From NCBI RefSeq assembly GCF_000238775.2, contig NZ_AFEJ02000001.1, forward strand, positions 4,030,001-4,094,000: a stretch of 64,000 nucleotides of DNA, read 5' to 3'. The position numbers and the translations under genes were made by a program. Numbering within the stretch: the first letter of the stretch is position 1; every line of letters begins with the position of its first letter. Source of the stretch: Acaryochloris sp. CCMEE 5410. Lineage in GTDB: Bacteria; Cyanobacteriota; Cyanobacteriia; Thermosynechococcales; Thermosynechococcaceae. The notes beneath the pieces were generated by a model. The model saw only the letters and a list, made by a program, of their open reading frames with translations. It made no database searches and was not told the origin of the DNA. Below, one piece after another: positions 44,280 through 53,225 of the stretch.

Positions 44280-45150
44280 CCGTTCTCGGCTACTCCTAGC
44301 CGCACTACTGCTCAGTAGCCAACTGTTCGCTTGTTCTAGCCCACCTCCCTCTGCCAATAGCGAAAAACCTGCGACAGCGGATGCCACAACCAACGAATCG
44401 GTCAAGGTCGTAGCCTTGACTTCCCTCACAGCCGATATTATTCATCATCTGGATGACACCAAGCTGGTGGGAATTCCGGGTAGTCGATTAATTGGAACCG
44501 ATCAGCGGTTTAAAGATCTCCCCCAAGTCAGTCAAGGACGAACCGCCCCTGATTTAGAAAAAATTGTTGCCCTGAAGCCGACGCTGGTGATTGGTGCGAA
44601 AGGGTTTCATGATCAGCCCCTCAGCAAAGTAGAGGATTTGGGCATTGCTACATTGACGACGGAAGTCAAAGGCTGGCAGGATTTAATCGCGTTAACGGAA
44701 GAGATAGCGGACCAAATCGGAGCCGATCCCGCCCCTTTATTAGCTCGCTATCAACAATGCCTGAGTAAATTACCTGAAGAATCAGCCTCAACCCTGGTTC
44801 TGGTCAGTCGACAACCAATCTTAGCTCCCAATAGAAATAGCTGGGCTGGCGATCTGCTTCAGCAATTTAAGGCCAAAAACCTAGCAGCAGATCTACAAGA
44901 CCAAAGCCCAGTGGAAGGCTATGTTACCCTCTCAGCGGAAAAGGTGTTAGAGGCAAACCCCGATATTGTCCTGGTGGTGGACCCGGAGCAGGATCCCGTG
45001 GCAGCATTCGAAGCTGAACCGTTTTGGAGCAAGCTGAAAGCGACGCAAAATAAGCGGGTGCATGCCTTTGATTATTACGGCCTTGTCAATCCTGGCAGCA
45101 TTAGCAAGATTGAGGCTGCTTGCACCCAACTGCAAGAGATTTTGCAGTGA
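44272..45150 (+). CDS. Iron-chelate/cobalamin-type substrate-binding lipoprotein (BtuF/FecB-like)
   Basis: A 292-residue binding protein with leader ending in the lipobox LFAC at residues 17-20 and a BtuF-like fold (KVVALTSLTADIIHHLDDTK; LEKIVALKPTLVIGAKGF). ATG 44272 overlaps the ATPase stop by eight bases. It is shorter than the three binding proteins at 10.7-32 kb and of another subfamily, closer to heme or cobalamin binding proteins in length (inference). It completes the tonB-permease-ATPase-binding protein operon, a full inner membrane import line. Confidence 0.9.
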   Translation: MTNRSRLLLAALLLSSQLFACSSPPPSANSEKPATADATTNESVKVVALTSLTADIIHHLDDTKLVGIPGSRLIGTDQRFKDLPQVSQGRTAPDLEKIVALKPTLVIGAKGFHDQPLSKVEDLGIATLTTEVKGWQDLIALTEEIADQIGADPAPLLARYQQCLSKLPEESASTLVLVSRQPILAPNRNSWAGDLLQQFKAKNLAADLQDQSPVEGYVTLSAEKVLEANPDIVLVVDPEQDPVAAFEAEPFWSKLKATQNKRVHAFDYYGLVNPGSISKIEAACTQLQEILQ

Positions 45151-45260
45151 GAACACCGTACTGAACGCTGCGATCGCAACCCTAATCCGGCAAGAGACAA
45201 CCTGCGATGCCAGTGATGGTGTTCGCTTTGCCAAAATTCTATAGACACTTATTGCAATCA

Positions 45261-45279
45261 ATTGATTTTATTTCTCAAT
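45261..45279 (+). promoter_or_regulatory. Candidate Fur-type box before imelysin gene
   Basis: ATTGATTTTATTTCTCAAT has intact TCTCAAT and ATTGA halves in the 19-base layout and lies 209 bases before the imelysin start. No gene is visible in the rest of the 338-base gap 45151-45488. Confidence 0.5.
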
Positions 45280-45488
45280 AAGTGATATGGTATCGATTGA
45301 AATTTACGACCACCTGAGGTCCTTTACGATCAAAAGCTGTGGGGGATACAACAGCTCTATTTGATTTATTTTCTTCTTGGCTATCTTAAATAAATTTCAC
45401 TTACATATACTGAACTGTTGCAAGTATATGGAGTGGTTTTGCACCTTGTCTGCAATCTATTTGCAGTGTCGTACTGATTACAGAGCCC

Positions 45489-46706
45489 ATGATGATTTCT
45501 CCAAGACTTTCTCAAACCCTGAGTTGTTTGCTTTGCTGTTCCGTTACCTTGACGACCGTCGGTGTTGTCAATGCCCATCACCACGACAAGGCAGGTCGTC
45601 AGCAGACCATCGCTGCGAAAAATGTTGATCTCACCCCCTATGTAGAGAACTATGCAGAGGTCGTCTTTCGGAATTATCAGGATGCTCGTACCCAAGCGGC
45701 CATGATGCAGGTGGCAATCACAGCCTTTTTGAATAATCCGAATGAAACGTCTCATAAAGCCGCTCAAGATGCTTGGGTGCAAGCGAGACAGAGCTATCTG
45801 CAAACGGAAGCCTTTCGTTTCTATGAAGGCCCCATTGACTTTGTGGATGCCAAAACTGGAGAAGAAGGCCCCGAAGGTCGGATCAATGCTTGGCCAATGA
45901 ATGAAGCCTTTATTGATTACGTCAAAGAAAAGCCTGACAGCGGTCTGATCAACAATCCCAAATTTGAACTTTCCATTGCTGCCATTATGGAAAATGACCA
46001 AGTCACAGATGAAGCGGATGTGACTACGGGCTGGCATGCGATTGAATTCTTACTATGGGGCCAAGACTTCAATAATGAAGGGCCGGGCCAACGCAGTTTT
46101 ACGGACTTTGTTCCCAACCAAAACAATAACGATCGTCGTCGCCAATACTTAACCCTAGTCACTCAACAGCTGGTGAGTGATTTAACTTTCCTGGAAACAG
46201 AATGGAAGCCCAATGCTGAGAATTATCGGGCTAAGTTTCTGAAGGGCGATCCCAAAGCCACCGTGGGCAAAATTTTTACAGCACTGGCCACCTTAAGCGC
46301 TTTTGAAATGGCGTCGGAGCGGATGACGGTTGCCTTAGATAGTGGGAATCAAGAAGACGAGCACTCTTGTTTTAGCGACACCACCTACCAAGACTTTGTC
46401 TTTAATGCCAAAGGTATTAGTAATGTTTATTTTGGTGACTATGCAGGATATCAAGGCAAAGGCTTTGATGAGCTGCTGGCGCAAATGAATCCTGATCTGA
46501 ACCAAAAAATAACGGCAGCCCTCACTACAACCGAAGAATCAGCTTCTCAAATCGATCAACCCTTTGATCAAGTTCTCGCTTCTGCCCAGGGCAGTCCTCA
46601 GCGAGCTGAAGTTGAAGCAGTAGTGACTGCTTTAGAGAACCAGGGAGAAGCCTTTAAAGAACTAGGCCCAGTACTCGGTACCTCTGTAGAAATCTTGGCA
46701 GAATGA
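45489..46706 (+). CDS. irpA: Imelysin-family iron-regulated periplasmic protein (IrpA-like)
   Basis: A 405-residue exported protein of the imelysin family (peptidase M75), which includes the cyanobacterial iron-regulated protein IrpA. It has a signal peptide (LCCSVTLTTVGVVNAHHHD), the conserved GWHAIE motif near residue 182 (GxHxxE, the proposed metal site) and typical ending EAFKELGPVLGTS. IrpA is required for growth in low iron. It overlaps the following gene by four bases and so is translated with it; this pair is seen widely. Confidence 0.9.
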   Translation: MMISPRLSQTLSCLLCCSVTLTTVGVVNAHHHDKAGRQQTIAAKNVDLTPYVENYAEVVFRNYQDARTQAAMMQVAITAFLNNPNETSHKAAQDAWVQARQSYLQTEAFRFYEGPIDFVDAKTGEEGPEGRINAWPMNEAFIDYVKEKPDSGLINNPKFELSIAAIMENDQVTDEADVTTGWHAIEFLLWGQDFNNEGPGQRSFTDFVPNQNNNDRRRQYLTLVTQQLVSDLTFLETEWKPNAENYRAKFLKGDPKATVGKIFTALATLSAFEMASERMTVALDSGNQEDEHSCFSDTTYQDFVFNAKGISNVYFGDYAGYQGKGFDELLAQMNPDLNQKITAALTTTEESASQIDQPFDQVLASAQGSPQRAEVEAVVTALENQGEAFKELGPVLGTSVEILAE

Positions 46707-48121
46707 AGTTTAAACGCCTATTCCTATTCGTCTGGGCTGTTTTCACAGCCCTGATGATTTTGATGGTTCAGGGAGGAGTAACTTCTCAAGAAGCCTTCTC
46801 TTCTGACAATCGCACTGAGCTGTCTGGTGGTACTGCCGCAACGGTGAGTAAAGCCACCAAAACGGCCTTTGCCCAACCGATTAAAAATCTGGATCGGAAG
46901 CGAAGGCGGGTTTTTGTCTTTGGCGATCACCTGTTCAATACCCAATGGGTGCAGGCCCCTAGTTCAGTGGCAACCCTGGATGGCTTGGGGCCGCTCTTTA
47001 ATCGGAATTCTTGTGCTGGATGTCATGTGCGCGATGGCAGAGGTCGTCCACCCCTGCCCCATGAAAACCGTATGTTGTCCAAACTGATTCGGCTCAGTAT
47101 TCCGGGGCAAACAGAAGAAGGGGGGCCTCTCCCTCATCCCTTGTATGGCGGACAACTCCAAGAACAAGGAATACTTGGTGTCCCCTCTGAAGGTCGCACT
47201 CAAATCACTTGGGAAGAGGAACCCGGTACTTTTGCGGATGGTAAACCGTTTAGTGTGCGACAGCCTAGCTATCAGTTCACAGATTTGGCCTATGGACCCC
47301 TAGGGGATGAGGTCTTATTCTCGCCCCGCGTCGCGCCAGCCGTATTTGGCCTGGGCTTGTTAGAGACGGTTCCCAAAGCAGAGATTTTAAAACAAACAGA
47401 TCCTGAAGATCAAGATGGCGACGGTATTTCAGGTCGCCCCAATTATGTTTGGGATTTTGCCAAGCAAGAAAAACAATTGGGCATTTTGGGCTGGAAAGCC
47501 AATCAACCCAATTTAAAACAGCAAATTGCTGGAGCCTTTAATGGAGATATTGGTCTCACCACCTCCCTGTTCCCTAAACCCAGCTGTAATGCAGGCCAAG
47601 CTGATTGTCTCAAGGAACTCAAATTTGGCGAGCAGCCTGAAGTCAGTGACGAATTTTTGGATAAAATTACCACCTATATGCGTTTGTTGGCGGTTCCTGC
47701 CAGACGCAATATTGAGGGTGTCTCAGAGCAACGGGGTGAAAAGCTGTTTTACCAAGCGCAATGTGCCAGTTGCCATACACCCAAGCTAGTGACGGGCCAG
47801 ACCTCGGAGCATCCAGAATTCAACAATCAGGTGATTCATCCTTATACGGACTTGCTGCTCCATGATATGGGGCCAGGGCTGGCAGATAATCGCCCCGACT
47901 TTGAAGCCGAAGGGCAAGAATGGCGCACACCACCCTTGTGGGGAATTGGTTTAGTTAAAAACGTGAATAAACATACGTTTTTCCTCCATGATGGTCGGGC
48001 GCGGGATCTGATGGAGGCGGTTCTCTGGCATGGAGGAGAAGCCCAAGCGTCGAAGGAGGCGGTTCTCCAGTTATCTGAAACAGAGCGAACTGACCTGATG
48101 GCCTTTTTGCAATCTCTCTAG
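46703..48121 (+). CDS. Di-heme cytochrome c oxidoreductase (DUF1111/DHOR family)
   Basis: A 472-residue exported c-type cytochrome with two CXXCH motifs, CAGCH (about 103-107) and CASCH (about 354-358), and the family segments GRPNYVWDF and WRTPPLWGIG. It is of the putative thiol oxidoreductase/di-heme peroxidase-like family often coupled to imelysin genes. ATG 46703 overlaps the imelysin stop (ATGA). N-terminal hydrophobic signal is visible. Electron donor and substrate unknown; a role in periplasmic iron redox is plausible. Confidence 0.88.
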   Translation: MKFKRLFLFVWAVFTALMILMVQGGVTSQEAFSSDNRTELSGGTAATVSKATKTAFAQPIKNLDRKRRRVFVFGDHLFNTQWVQAPSSVATLDGLGPLFNRNSCAGCHVRDGRGRPPLPHENRMLSKLIRLSIPGQTEEGGPLPHPLYGGQLQEQGILGVPSEGRTQITWEEEPGTFADGKPFSVRQPSYQFTDLAYGPLGDEVLFSPRVAPAVFGLGLLETVPKAEILKQTDPEDQDGDGISGRPNYVWDFAKQEKQLGILGWKANQPNLKQQIAGAFNGDIGLTTSLFPKPSCNAGQADCLKELKFGEQPEVSDEFLDKITTYMRLLAVPARRNIEGVSEQRGEKLFYQAQCASCHTPKLVTGQTSEHPEFNNQVIHPYTDLLLHDMGPGLADNRPDFEAEGQEWRTPPLWGIGLVKNVNKHTFFLHDGRARDLMEAVLWHGGEAQASKEAVLQLSETERTDLMAFLQSL

Positions 48122-48143
48122 TCCTTTTCAATCCATTTTTAGT

Positions 48144-48181
48144 CCACAAGCGTTACTAACGCTTGTGGGCTGTCGCTTTTT
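48144..48181 (+). terminator. Rho-independent terminator after imelysin/cytochrome operon
   Basis: CCACAAGCGTT (48144-48154) pairs perfectly with AACGCTTGTGG (48158-48168), followed by GCTGTCGCTTTTTT. The 11-base stem and T-rich tail are convincing. Confidence 0.85.
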
Positions 48182-48279
48182 TGGCTAGAAGTGCTTTGCT
48201 GAAAAAAGATTGGGGGAAGGTCAAAACCTGGTGTTTGCAATAGCGCCATTTGAGGCTAGAAAGTTCTATTTTTTTCTAC

Positions 48280-48420
48280 TTACTCTGAGCCAAATTTCCA
48301 CTTAAGTTGACCTGGTTTTAGACTGACATGCTTGCCATCATATTGAACACTAACTTTGGGGGAAATGCAGGTCTCATTTGCCGAAATATGACTGCTAGAG
48401 CCCCAAAAGGCTTGCTTATC
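48280..48420 (-). pseudogene. Possible C-terminal gene remnant
   Basis: On the minus strand an open frame of about 46 codons reads DKQAFWGSSSHISANETC, then PKVSVQYDGKHVSLKPG, and ends LKWKFGSE at TAA 48280-48282. It has no start codon and is closed upstream by TGA, but the residue pattern is protein-like. It may be the tail of a lost gene. Chance cannot be excluded. Confidence 0.3.
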
Positions 48421-48447
48421 TCAAGTTAGTTTATTGGATATAAGCCT

Positions 48448-49035
48448 ATGACTGCTGTGCACGCTACTTCGCTCAGTCCTGCGCCAACTCTTTTACCATT
48501 CAAACCCAAACAAGTGATTCCTGATGAGCCAGTGGGCCATTTATGGCGTATTGAGCAGGGAGTGGTTCGTACGGTCACTTGGGATGATGAAGGGGATTTA
48601 GTCACTTTAGGACTATGGGGGGTCGGAGATTGTATTGGGCAACGCTTTACCAGCATGGCCCCCTTTCAAATAGAAAGTGTGAGTGATGTTCAAGTTCGAG
48701 CAGTTCCAGTCTCCAGCCAAGAGTTGGGATTAGTGCTGCGATCGCATATTCGTTTCATGGAGGATCTCTTCCTCATCAATAGCTATAAACTCGCTCCCCA
48801 GCGCCTGCTTCATTTCTTAACCTGGTTGAGCCATCGATTTGGTCAGCCGGTGGAGCAAGGGCAACTCCTGGATATTGGTCTGACCCATCAACTGATTGCT
48901 GAGCTCACTGGGATTAATCGAATTACGGCCACACGCATACTGAACGAATTGGAACGAGAAGGACAGTTGATCCGACTTCCTAAGCAACGGCTCATTATAT
49001 CGTCCATTGCTATGGGCAAAGCCCTGGGCTGCTGA
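48448..49035 (+). CDS. Crp/Fnr family transcriptional regulator
   Basis: A 195-residue regulator with an N-terminal cyclic-nucleotide-like effector domain (residues about 20-110) and a C-terminal winged helix (LTHQLIAELTGINRITATRI with recognition helix, then LEREGQLIRLPKQRLII). It has no Cys cluster of Fnr and lacks the full cAMP pocket, so its signal is unknown. It is monocistronic after the cytochrome terminator. NtcA-like proteins have similar size but this seems a different branch. Confidence 0.88.
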   Translation: MTAVHATSLSPAPTLLPFKPKQVIPDEPVGHLWRIEQGVVRTVTWDDEGDLVTLGLWGVGDCIGQRFTSMAPFQIESVSDVQVRAVPVSSQELGLVLRSHIRFMEDLFLINSYKLAPQRLLHFLTWLSHRFGQPVEQGQLLDIGLTHQLIAELTGINRITATRILNELEREGQLIRLPKQRLIISSIAMGKALGC

Positions 49036-49235
49036 ATAAAGGTCTGACGAGTGCCCCTGGAACTATTGTTGACTAAAAAAATAGCGTGAGGAGTTGTACG
49101 TTCCTTGAAACTTTTGTCCTGACAGGCTAATAAGAGTTTTGTCCTGTGCTAAAGGTCCATGTCAATAGAGTCACCCATATGCGATCGCAATTTGTCGTAG
49201 GACTAAAATAGCAATAGTCAAGGCCATCACTGAGG

Positions 49236-49973
49236 ATGCCCATGGTGCTTCAATACGACCCCAGACAATGTCTCCCCTCCTCAGCTGAGTTACCGGACTC
49301 AGACGATACGCCCGTTGATAATGAACTGCAAAATCTCATCCCCAATTTGCTCGACGGCATTTTGGCAATGGCATGGCCTCAACGAGTCGATTGGTTCTTT
49401 GGCGTAGATATGGGCATCTACTATGACCCCGACCAGCCAGCCATCGTGCCAGATGGCTTTCTTAGCCTTGGCGTTGAACGGTTTATTGGTGAAGATGTCC
49501 GTTTAAGCTATATGTTCTGGGAGGAGGATCACATTCCTCCGATTTTAGCCTTAGAGGTTGTATCAAAGACCTACGGCGGTGAATACGAACGGAAAAAGAC
49601 AATCTACGCGGATTTAGGGATTCGCTATTACGCCGTTTATCTACCGAATCACAAGTCTCGACGGAAACGTCAGTCTCTTGAAGTGTATATTTTGGAGAAT
49701 GGCACTTACCAACAATTAGATGGAAATCCAGTCTGGCTGCCCGAAATTGGCTTAGGGCTAGGGCGAGAGCGCGGCACCTATCTGGGGCGAGAACGAGAAT
49801 GGCTTTACTGGTTTAATCAGGACGGCGATCGCTTACTCACGCCAGAAGAAAGGGTGGAGCAAGCCGAGTCGCAGGTGGAGCAAGAAAAAAATCGTGCTGA
49901 GCAGGCAAAGGCTCGGGTCGAGCGATTAGCCGAAAAGTTGAAAGCGCTGGGGGTGGATCCTGATTCTATTTAA
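49236..49973 (+). CDS. Uma2 family protein with C-terminal coiled coil
   Basis: A 245-residue Uma2/DUF820 protein, second in the window. Core marks are QPAIVPDGFLSLG, PPILALEVVSKTYGGEYE and KKTIYADLGIRYYAVY, with the putative catalytic Asp/Glu/Lys. The C-terminal 40 residues (RVEQAESQVEQEKNRAEQAK) form a clear coiled coil absent from the copy at 1.7 kb. ATG 49242 is an alternative start. Function unknown; Uma2 genes are widespread and expendable. Confidence 0.88.
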   Translation: MPMVLQYDPRQCLPSSAELPDSDDTPVDNELQNLIPNLLDGILAMAWPQRVDWFFGVDMGIYYDPDQPAIVPDGFLSLGVERFIGEDVRLSYMFWEEDHIPPILALEVVSKTYGGEYERKKTIYADLGIRYYAVYLPNHKSRRKRQSLEVYILENGTYQQLDGNPVWLPEIGLGLGRERGTYLGREREWLYWFNQDGDRLLTPEERVEQAESQVEQEKNRAEQAKARVERLAEKLKALGVDPDSI

Positions 49974-50055
49974 TCCAGCAGTCAAGCTCCATCTAAGGTG
50001 CCCCAACCCCAGCGGTTGATAGTAGAGATTAACCAGGGAATCCACGCCGTGCCGC

Positions 50056-50159
50056 TTGGTGTCGCTAGTGGGAATGGCTGGGATGGGGCAAACTACGGTG
50101 ACTCGGCTCGTGGAAAAGAATGTGGACAGTTTCGCAGAGGGGTGTGGCGATCGCTTAAC
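50056..50159 (+). pseudogene. Remnant of a STAND/NB-ARC ATPase P-loop
   Basis: A short frame encodes LVSLVGMAGMGQTTVTRLVE, unmistakably like the P-loop region of cyanobacterial NB-ARC or NACHT ATPases (GMAGxGKTTLT) with the catalytic Lys changed to Gln. It continues for about 15 codons, then merges with the end of the convergent protease gene. Only this fragment is present, so it is a relic. Confidence 0.5.
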
Positions 50160-50963
50160 CTATCGTCTAACTTTATGGGCTGTAGGGATAAACTGCAAAA
50201 ATCGTTCTGCAGGAATGGCCCAACTAGACTGTTTCATCACTTGATGTTCGGCAGAATTAGGTTTGGAACCATCTATAAAAATGTAAGGATCACCCCAAAG
50301 GGGGTAGGCATGCATTCCATTCATCGCAATCACCTGTCCCCAACGATTTAAAACAGGGCCACCACTCATTCCTTTCTGAATGGGATTGGTATAGCCAATC
50401 TGATAACCACCCTGCAATACCCGATCAGAGATCAGAGAGACCTGTCCTGATGTGAAGCGAAATTGAGGTTGGCTGGCTGAGGTTTGAGCAATGGGAAATC
50501 CGGCTGCAAAAACAGGAACTCCAGGGACTAGTGACAAAGAGGGAGCGAACTGAGCGACGGGATAAGCAACGTTAGGACTCTGAAATTTTAGTACCGCCAG
50601 ATCGTTCTTTTCCTGGTTTGGGGATGGCCTTAGTTCGGCGTCATAACGCTGCCCATCTGCCAGCACCACTTGATAGCGTTTGCCAACGGCGACGACATGC
50701 TGATTCGTGATCACCGTGTAGGTCCGACCTTGGCGATGGACTAAAATCCCAGAACTCCATCGATCATCTACCCACACCGTTACGGTGATGGTTCGCGCAT
50801 AACGGCGTACCCGTTCAACCGAGACGGTGTGCGGTTCAGTCTTCGCAGGAGCTGCGAGCAACGGCACCCCAGGGACTTGAGTACAAAGTTCAGCACTAGG
50901 GGGTATGCCCGGTAGCCATAGCGCTATGGTGCATAGGGAGTACAGACTTAACGTGGGAACCAT
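50160..50963 (-). CDS. Trypsin-like serine protease (exported)
   Basis: A protease of the trypsin-2/DegP-like fold. The catalytic triad can be placed: His in VITNQHVVAVG, Asp in EKNDLAVLKFQ and Ser in IQKGMSGGPVLN. A hydrophobic N-terminal segment (TLSLYSLCTIALWLPGI) suggests export. No PDZ domain follows, unlike Deg proteases. I start at ATG 50963; ATG 50993 and 51011 are further upstream. Substrate unknown. Confidence 0.85.
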   Translation of the reverse strand: MVPTLSLYSLCTIALWLPGIPPSAELCTQVPGVPLLAAPAKTEPHTVSVERVRRYARTITVTVWVDDRWSSGILVHRQGRTYTVITNQHVVAVGKRYQVVLADGQRYDAELRPSPNQEKNDLAVLKFQSPNVAYPVAQFAPSLSLVPGVPVFAAGFPIAQTSASQPQFRFTSGQVSLISDRVLQGGYQIGYTNPIQKGMSGGPVLNRWGQVIAMNGMHAYPLWGDPYIFIDGSKPNSAEHQVMKQSSWAIPAERFLQFIPTAHKVRR

Positions 50964-51253
50964 GCTATCTAATTGCTTTACGTCCTGATTCATGACCCAT
51001 ATTGATAGCAATCATACGCTAGCGGCCATCGTCGGTGGGTTGATAGTCTAAGGCTATGCTGTAAGATCTGCTGTATCCAGCGTGAACCTCAGAACACTTG
51101 CTTGTAACCATCTGGTTGCTCTTAACCATAATTGGCCTCACCAGCGCTGCGCGTTAAAGACACAGCTCTTAAATAAGGCAAATGCAGGTTAACGCCAAGC
51201 TAGAGAAGCTCTCTTGCCCAGGTTAGCCTGCATTTATAGCTGTTATCTAAATC

Positions 51254-51283
51254 ATCCGTGTCCAACCGGGATGGGCCACGGAT
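51254..51283 (-). terminator. Hairpin after COP23 gene
   Basis: ATCCGTG (51254-51260) pairs with CACGGAT (51277-51283), a few bases past the COP23 stop. The T-run is weak, so the call is tentative. Confidence 0.4.
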
Positions 51284-51291
51284 TTAGAGGA

Positions 51292-51897
51292 TTACCACAA
51301 TCCCAAAGGCTTAGTTGCAGCAGGGGTGGTTGTAGAGCTTGGAGTCGTGGATTCAATCTTGGGTTGAGGGGTGCTTGGGGTTGCCCCTGCTTCTTTCTCA
51401 ACCGGTGCCTTACTCAAGAAATCTTCCATGTCAATATAAACGCGGGCCGTAGACTCATTCAGAGGCCCTGATGCACCGACTCGAACGCTGAGAAGCTGTT
51501 GCAAGGTTCGCCCAGGATTGCTGCCTGGCTTGAGGGTAAACAATAACCCACTGCAAGGACCCCCGTTATAGTTCGCGACACAAACGACAGACTGGCGATT
51601 CATCCGACCAGTGGTGAGAAAGTTCAGGGTGTCCTTTTGATAATAGGAGTTGAAGCGATCCGAAACCTCGGCACAGCGAGCTTCTGGAGACCAACCGGAA
51701 GCGCCAAAATATTCAGAGGTCCAGCGAATGACGGGTACATAACCTCGCTTGGTTTTTGCCATGGTAGTAGGGGTGCCACTGCCTAGGGCACAACTGAATC
51801 GTGCTTCACCGGCTTGTGCAGGTTGAGCTCCCATAACTAAGGTTGCACCAGCCACGACGGACAACGCAATCATAGATGTGATCTGGTGGCGCTTCAT
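51292..51897 (-). CDS. COP23 domain protein (exported)
   Basis: A 201-residue protein of the COP23 (circadian oscillating polypeptide) family, first found in Cyanothece. It has a signal peptide (LVMGAQPAQAGEARF), then the COP23 core with paired cysteines (FSCALGSG, EARCAEVSD, VVCVANYNGGPCSGLLF). The C-terminus is Pro/Thr/Ser-rich (TPSTPQPKIESTTPSS). Function unknown; the domain is extracytoplasmic. Confidence 0.85.
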   Translation of the reverse strand: MKRHQITSMIALSVVAGATLVMGAQPAQAGEARFSCALGSGTPTTMAKTKRGYVPVIRWTSEYFGASGWSPEARCAEVSDRFNSYYQKDTLNFLTTGRMNRQSVVCVANYNGGPCSGLLFTLKPGSNPGRTLQQLLSVRVGASGPLNESTARVYIDMEDFLSKAPVEKEAGATPSTPQPKIESTTPSSTTTPAATKPLGLW

Positions 51898-52210
51898 AAT
51901 GCCTTCAAAGCCTCATTGAACGTAAGAGTTACAATTCAGGTATATCACTCCTATCCTTAGTATGGCAAAACCTAGATCACAGCCTACTTCCCTCTTCGAT
52001 CACACCGATTGATTTCAAGGCTTATACCAACCTTCTCTGCTCAGCAATAGACTCAGCTCAACCTTTTATGAAGCTACAGAAATCTTTAAATTAGCTACAG
52101 AAGTATCAAATGCAAACAGAATCATTTAAAACAATGCATCAGGCATGTTTTTAGCAACCATCATCGCAAACAGCTTGCCATTTCTGAAATAGATGACTGT
52201 GGAGAAAACT

Positions 52211-53173
52211 ATGCAAGGGCTTTGGTTAGAAGACAATCAGCTTCGTCATCGCACGGATTTGCCCCTGCCCCAACCCCAAGCGGATGAAGCCTTGGTCCGA
52301 GTGCGACAAGCAGGCATTTGTAATACTGATCTGGAGTTAATCAAGGGCTATTACCCCTATACCGGTATTCTGGGCCATGAATTTGTTGGGCAGGTTGAAC
52401 AGGGACCTGCTCATTTGCAAGGTAAGCGAGTGGTCGGTGAAATCAATGCAGCCTGTGGCAACTGTGACTATTGTCGTCGTCATTTAACGACCCACTGTGA
52501 ACAACGGTCTGTTTTAGGTATCGTCAACCGTCATGGGGCTTTTGCCGAATATTTAACGTTACCTGTTGCGAATCTCCATCCTGTCCCCGATCATCTTCCC
52601 GATCAAGTGGTTACGTTTACGGAACCCCTCGCTGCGGCCTTAGAGATTCAGGAACAAATCGCCATCAATCCTTCCCACCGCGTGCTGGTTGTCGGTGATG
52701 GCAAGCTGGGGCAGCTGGTTGCCCAAACCTTAGCGCTGACGGGATGTCAACTCTTTGTTGTGGGACGTCATGCCGAGAAATTAGCGAATCTCTCAGCCCG
52801 AAATATTGCAACTGGCTTTGAACCCGATCTCCAGGCTCAGCTACGGTCTTTTGATATTGCCGTTGAATGTACAGGTAATCCTCAAGGGTTTGACCTGGCG
52901 CGTAAAGCTCTGCGTCCCCGAGGAACGTTAGTACTCAAAAGTACCTATGCTGAGCATTTAACCATTGATGCGGCTGCTATCGTCGTCGATGAGCTGACCG
53001 TGTTGGGGTCTCGCTGTGGACCTTTTGCCAAGGCTTTAGATCTATTGGACCAGTCAGCAGTAGACGTTACCTCTTTGATCCAAACTACCTTTCCCTTGTC
53101 TCAGGGCATTCAAGCGTTTGCAGTGGCGCAACAGCGAGGTACCCAAAAGGTTTTGTTATCGATGAACGATTAG
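52211..53173 (+). CDS. Zinc-dependent alcohol dehydrogenase-like protein (MDR family)
   Basis: A 320-residue medium-chain dehydrogenase. It keeps the catalytic zinc site (AGICNTDLEL and LGHEFVGQV) and the structural zinc Cys cluster (AACGNCDYCRRHLTTHCEQ). The NAD(P) fold is at VLVVGDGKLGQLVAQTLAL. GGAG lies seven bases before ATG 52211; ATG 52193 adds six residues. Substrate cannot be inferred. Shorter than classic ADH by about 20 residues. Confidence 0.88.
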   Translation: MQGLWLEDNQLRHRTDLPLPQPQADEALVRVRQAGICNTDLELIKGYYPYTGILGHEFVGQVEQGPAHLQGKRVVGEINAACGNCDYCRRHLTTHCEQRSVLGIVNRHGAFAEYLTLPVANLHPVPDHLPDQVVTFTEPLAAALEIQEQIAINPSHRVLVVGDGKLGQLVAQTLALTGCQLFVVGRHAEKLANLSARNIATGFEPDLQAQLRSFDIAVECTGNPQGFDLARKALRPRGTLVLKSTYAEHLTIDAAAIVVDELTVLGSRCGPFAKALDLLDQSAVDVTSLIQTTFPLSQGIQAFAVAQQRGTQKVLLSMND

Positions 53174-53225
53174 AGGCGAATGGCTTTTCCCCTCGTCGCT
53201 TTTTAGGCCGTCACGATCACGGCAC

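Noticed and set aside
45381-46037. 218-codon frame antisense to the imelysin gene
   Set aside because: The plus-strand product is a clear imelysin with signal peptide and GxHxxE motif; the antisense frame is a shadow.
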